Positions 61,955 through 64,000 of a stretch of DNA of 64,000 nucleotides are shown one piece after another; the stretch's first letter is position 1, and every line of letters begins with the position of its first letter. Made by a program: the position numbers and the translations under genes. The DNA comes from Rhodocyclaceae bacterium (GTDB taxonomy: Bacteria; Pseudomonadota; Gammaproteobacteria; Burkholderiales; Rhodocyclaceae), in assembly GCA_016718525.1 (NCBI GenBank), contig JADKDD010000002.1, forward strand, positions 186,001 through 250,000, read 5' to 3'. A model generated the notes under the pieces. That model had not been told where the DNA came from. It saw nothing but the letters and a program-made list of their open reading frames with translations, and did no database searches.

Positions 61955-61999
61955 ATGGCTGCGATGCACCGCAACCGACCCCCGGCGGGACGCGGCTAG
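61955..61999 (+). CDS. Possible 14-codon leader ORF before the GGDEF gene
   Basis: A GGGAAGG site precedes an ATG at 61955 that opens MAAMHRNRPPAGRG and stops with TAG at 61997-61999, directly before the ATG of the next gene. The layout suggests translational coupling. No function is claimed for the peptide. Confidence 0.3.
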   Translation: MAAMHRNRPPAGRG

Positions 62000-64000
62000 A
62001 TGAGGCCACGCACTCGTCGTCTATTGCACCTGACTTCACGTGAACTCTGGCGCGGCTTTCAACGCCGCAATGAGGTCTGGCTAACCAAGTTATCGTCTAT
62101 CGCGATCCCCGTGATTCTGGCAGGAACGATGCTGTTGGCATTGTTCGTTTGGGAGTCAGACACCGCTTTCAAGAGCCAGCCGGACTTGCCATTTACGGCC
62201 TTGGCATTCGTCCCCGACGACGGAAACGTTGAACCTGCCGCCGCCCGTGAAGCCATGCGCGGCGTAAAAACGGTCACCAGTTTTGATACTCAACTATCTG
62301 AAGCGGCAGTTTGGTTCGCCTTCACACCACCGAGCCTGCCCAACGATATTGCCGGTCCGCCGCTGGTGTATTTTCCTTCACGTCACGCGCGGACCCTGTC
62401 ATGCTGGCGCGGCACTGCATTGACACCACTAGGAAGTGCGACACGGGCAGGTAGTACAGGCGGACTGGTCCATGTGAATTCCGGGTTTGCTACGACAGGT
62501 GGCAACCTTTCTGGTGTGCCGATCCTCTGCCGGGCGACCTTTGTCGGGCCGGCACGCCTGTCAGTAACTGCATGGACCGCCACTGATTTCGGGCTGCTGG
62601 TACGAGAGTTTGCCATCGATATGGGGTTGCTTGAAGGCGGCCTGACCGTCCTTGCCATCTTCATGCTGCTTGCTGCGCTGATCAACCGTGAACCGATTTA
62701 CATTGTTTTCGCCGGCTGGCTAATTGTCAGCACTCGGGTTGGCGCAATCTCGGCCGGTTGGGATACGCTTTGGCTAGGCCATCAGGTACCGGTCGCATGG
62801 ATGGATGGGCTGCGCAAGTTCGTCCTTGCCAGCAATTTCCCGCTGACTGTTTTTCTGTTCACGCGGCTGCTGCAAAACGAACTCGCAAAAGCACAGGGGC
62901 GCCCGCTCCTGCGATTGCTGGAATTACTCTACCTGCCGATGTTTGCGGCGGCGCTATTTTTGCCATACCGCTTCTTCATCCCGACCTTGTGGATTTGCGC
63001 TTTTGTCGGTTACGGGATCATCGTTTACTATTTGGGCAGCATCCTGTTGTCGTCGCGGTCGCGCATTGCGATGTACTTTTCAGCATCGTTGGCGGTAACG
63101 GCTGGTGCTGGTTTCGCCGAAGTTATTCGCGCCATGTTCGGTCTGCCAAATGCGCTCCCCTACGTCAACAGCGTCACCGCCGCCCTGAGTTCCGGCCTGT
63201 TGGTCGCCATGGCGCTTGCCGAGCAAATGCGACTTGAGCGTACCGGACGTCAAGGCGCCGAGATTGCCTTACAAAAGACTTATGACCAGGTCCCGGTAGC
63301 CTTCTTTACGGCGGACGCAACTGGCCGGATTCTGCGCGGCAATCCAGCGCTGGGAAGATTGCTCGGCCTTGAGGTGTTAGATGGACAAGCTCGCTGGCAA
63401 CAGTATTTTGAGGCTGGTGCTTGGGAGTCGTTGTGTAGCTTGCTGGCTGACAATCCGCGGGCACAGTTGCGGTTTCAGTCTCTCGACCATAACGTCTGGT
63501 ACACCGTTCGCGCTTCCAAGGGCGACGGACTAACCGAAGGTTCGATCGAGGACATCACAGAATCCGTCACTGCCAACCGCAAACTGATGTATCTGGCGGA
63601 TCACGACCAACTGACCGGTGCGCTTTCCCGCCGAGCGATCGAGCAGGAACTCAGGGGTGCAATACGCGCTTCCGGTCCGACGTCACCTGCCACATTGGCC
63701 TACATGGACCTTGACCGGTTCAAGACCATCAATGATCTTTTTGGCCATACCGCTGGCGACGAAGTACTCCGCCAGCTATGCGCCATGATTGTGAAATGTC
63801 TTGGCAATGAATCAATCCTTGGTCGCATAGGTGGTGATGAATTCCTGATCTTGATGCGTGGAATGCCTCTTGCCGAGGCCAGCGCCAAGTGTCGAGAGTT
63901 GGTTGAGCTTATTGATGCCAACTCGTTCCGGGTGCAGGGCCTTGCGTTCCGCATCGGAGTCTCATTCGGTGCAGTCGAAGTGACCGCCGGCATCGAAGTC
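62000..64000 (+). CDS. Membrane PAS-GGDEF protein, putative diguanylate cyclase (3' truncated)
   Basis: 667 residues are visible and the frame continues past the window. A first transmembrane helix (about residues 33-52) precedes a periplasmic domain of about 150 residues. Several membrane spans follow (about residues 210-410), resembling a 7TM-type sensor. A PAS-like stretch (YDQVPVAFFTADATGRILRGNPALGRLLGL) and a GGDEF domain complete the visible part, with the GGDEF signature itself at residues 611-615 (LGRIGGDEF) and DHDQLTGALSRRA at its start. It should make c-di-GMP. An EAL domain beyond the edge cannot be excluded. It lies 60 bases after the FeeM-like gene, so the two are probably co-transcribed. 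Confidence 0.85.
   Translation, partial: MRPRTRRLLHLTSRELWRGFQRRNEVWLTKLSSIAIPVILAGTMLLALFVWESDTAFKSQPDLPFTALAFVPDDGNVEPAAAREAMRGVKTVTSFDTQLSEAAVWFAFTPPSLPNDIAGPPLVYFPSRHARTLSCWRGTALTPLGSATRAGSTGGLVHVNSGFATTGGNLSGVPILCRATFVGPARLSVTAWTATDFGLLVREFAIDMGLLEGGLTVLAIFMLLAALINREPIYIVFAGWLIVSTRVGAISAGWDTLWLGHQVPVAWMDGLRKFVLASNFPLTVFLFTRLLQNELAKAQGRPLLRLLELLYLPMFAAALFLPYRFFIPTLWICAFVGYGIIVYYLGSILLSSRSRIAMYFSASLAVTAGAGFAEVIRAMFGLPNALPYVNSVTAALSSGLLVAMALAEQMRLERTGRQGAEIALQKTYDQVPVAFFTADATGRILRGNPALGRLLGLEVLDGQARWQQYFEAGAWESLCSLLADNPRAQLRFQSLDHNVWYTVRASKGDGLTEGSIEDITESVTANRKLMYLADHDQLTGALSRRAIEQELRGAIRASGPTSPATLAYMDLDRFKTINDLFGHTAGDEVLRQLCAMIVKCLGNESILGRIGGDEFLILMRGMPLAEASAKCRELVELIDANSFRVQGLAFRIGVSFGAVEVTAGIEV

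Overview
This 64 kb window looks like a chromosomal segment of a betaproteobacterium, probably Burkholderiales or a close relative. That placement rests on inference from gene content: the pcnB-folK-panB-panC block, gph followed by trpE-trpG-trpD-trpC, flhDC, an MSHA-type pilus locus and a YhbQ-like GIY-YIG protein. No search was run. I see no rRNA, tRNA, CRISPR array, intact insertion sequence or prophage. Coding density is high, and most genes sit in short overlapping operons.

Layout. 1-12.5 kb: end of an unidentified acidic protein, a GIY-YIG protein, a frameshifted M18 aminopeptidase, small membrane proteins, pepN with a co-transcribed ABC exporter, an FMN reductase, an MFS exporter, a MAPEG protein, a second ABC exporter and a YchJ-like protein. 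12.7-21.4 kb: rhlE (TTG start), panC-panB-folK-pcnB, valS and a TusA-like protein. 21.6-34.6 kb: an MSHA-type pilus operon (mshL-N-E-G-I-J-K), followed by a 1005-residue pilin-like protein with an L-type-lectin-like region and a classical prepilin. 34.7-43.2 kb: an RbgA-type GTPase, an S4 protein, a FliT-like protein, rdgC, flhDC with an AT-rich upstream region, a NUDIX hydrolase, an orphan TonB, an HNH nuclease and a YgiQ radical SAM protein. 43.3-46.7 kb: rpe, a zinc metallopeptidase and membrane or envelope proteins. 46.7-56.2 kb: a MerR regulator and SCP2 gene divergent from an Atu/Liu-type acyl-CoA catabolic operon (SDR, carboxyltransferase, acyl-CoA dehydrogenase, hydratase, nitronate monooxygenase-like, biotin carboxylase, BKACE) that ends in a perfect 16-bp hairpin. 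56.2-61 kb: gph and trpEGDC. 61.2-64 kb: a FeeM-like N-acyltransferase followed by a membrane PAS-GGDEF protein cut by the window end.

Most striking observation. A short palindromic repeat family (core GCCAGCACCAACTGGCGA; best copy a 42-bp hairpin at 37483-37524) is scattered through the window. It occurs between genes and also, in frame, inside coding sequences: rhlE, the MFS exporter, ygiQ (two sites), the carboxyltransferase gene and trpE, with a 24-nt identical match in pepN. It behaves like an ORF-tolerated palindromic element, comparable in concept to Rickettsia palindromic elements. The copy after flhC also looks like a Rho-independent terminator. Second in interest is the Atu-like operon, which keeps the B-C-D-E-F order but carries a nitronate monooxygenase-like gene and a BKACE gene where no atuA, atuG or atuH is seen. 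It lies between rpe and gph, two genes that are often adjacent in betaproteobacteria.
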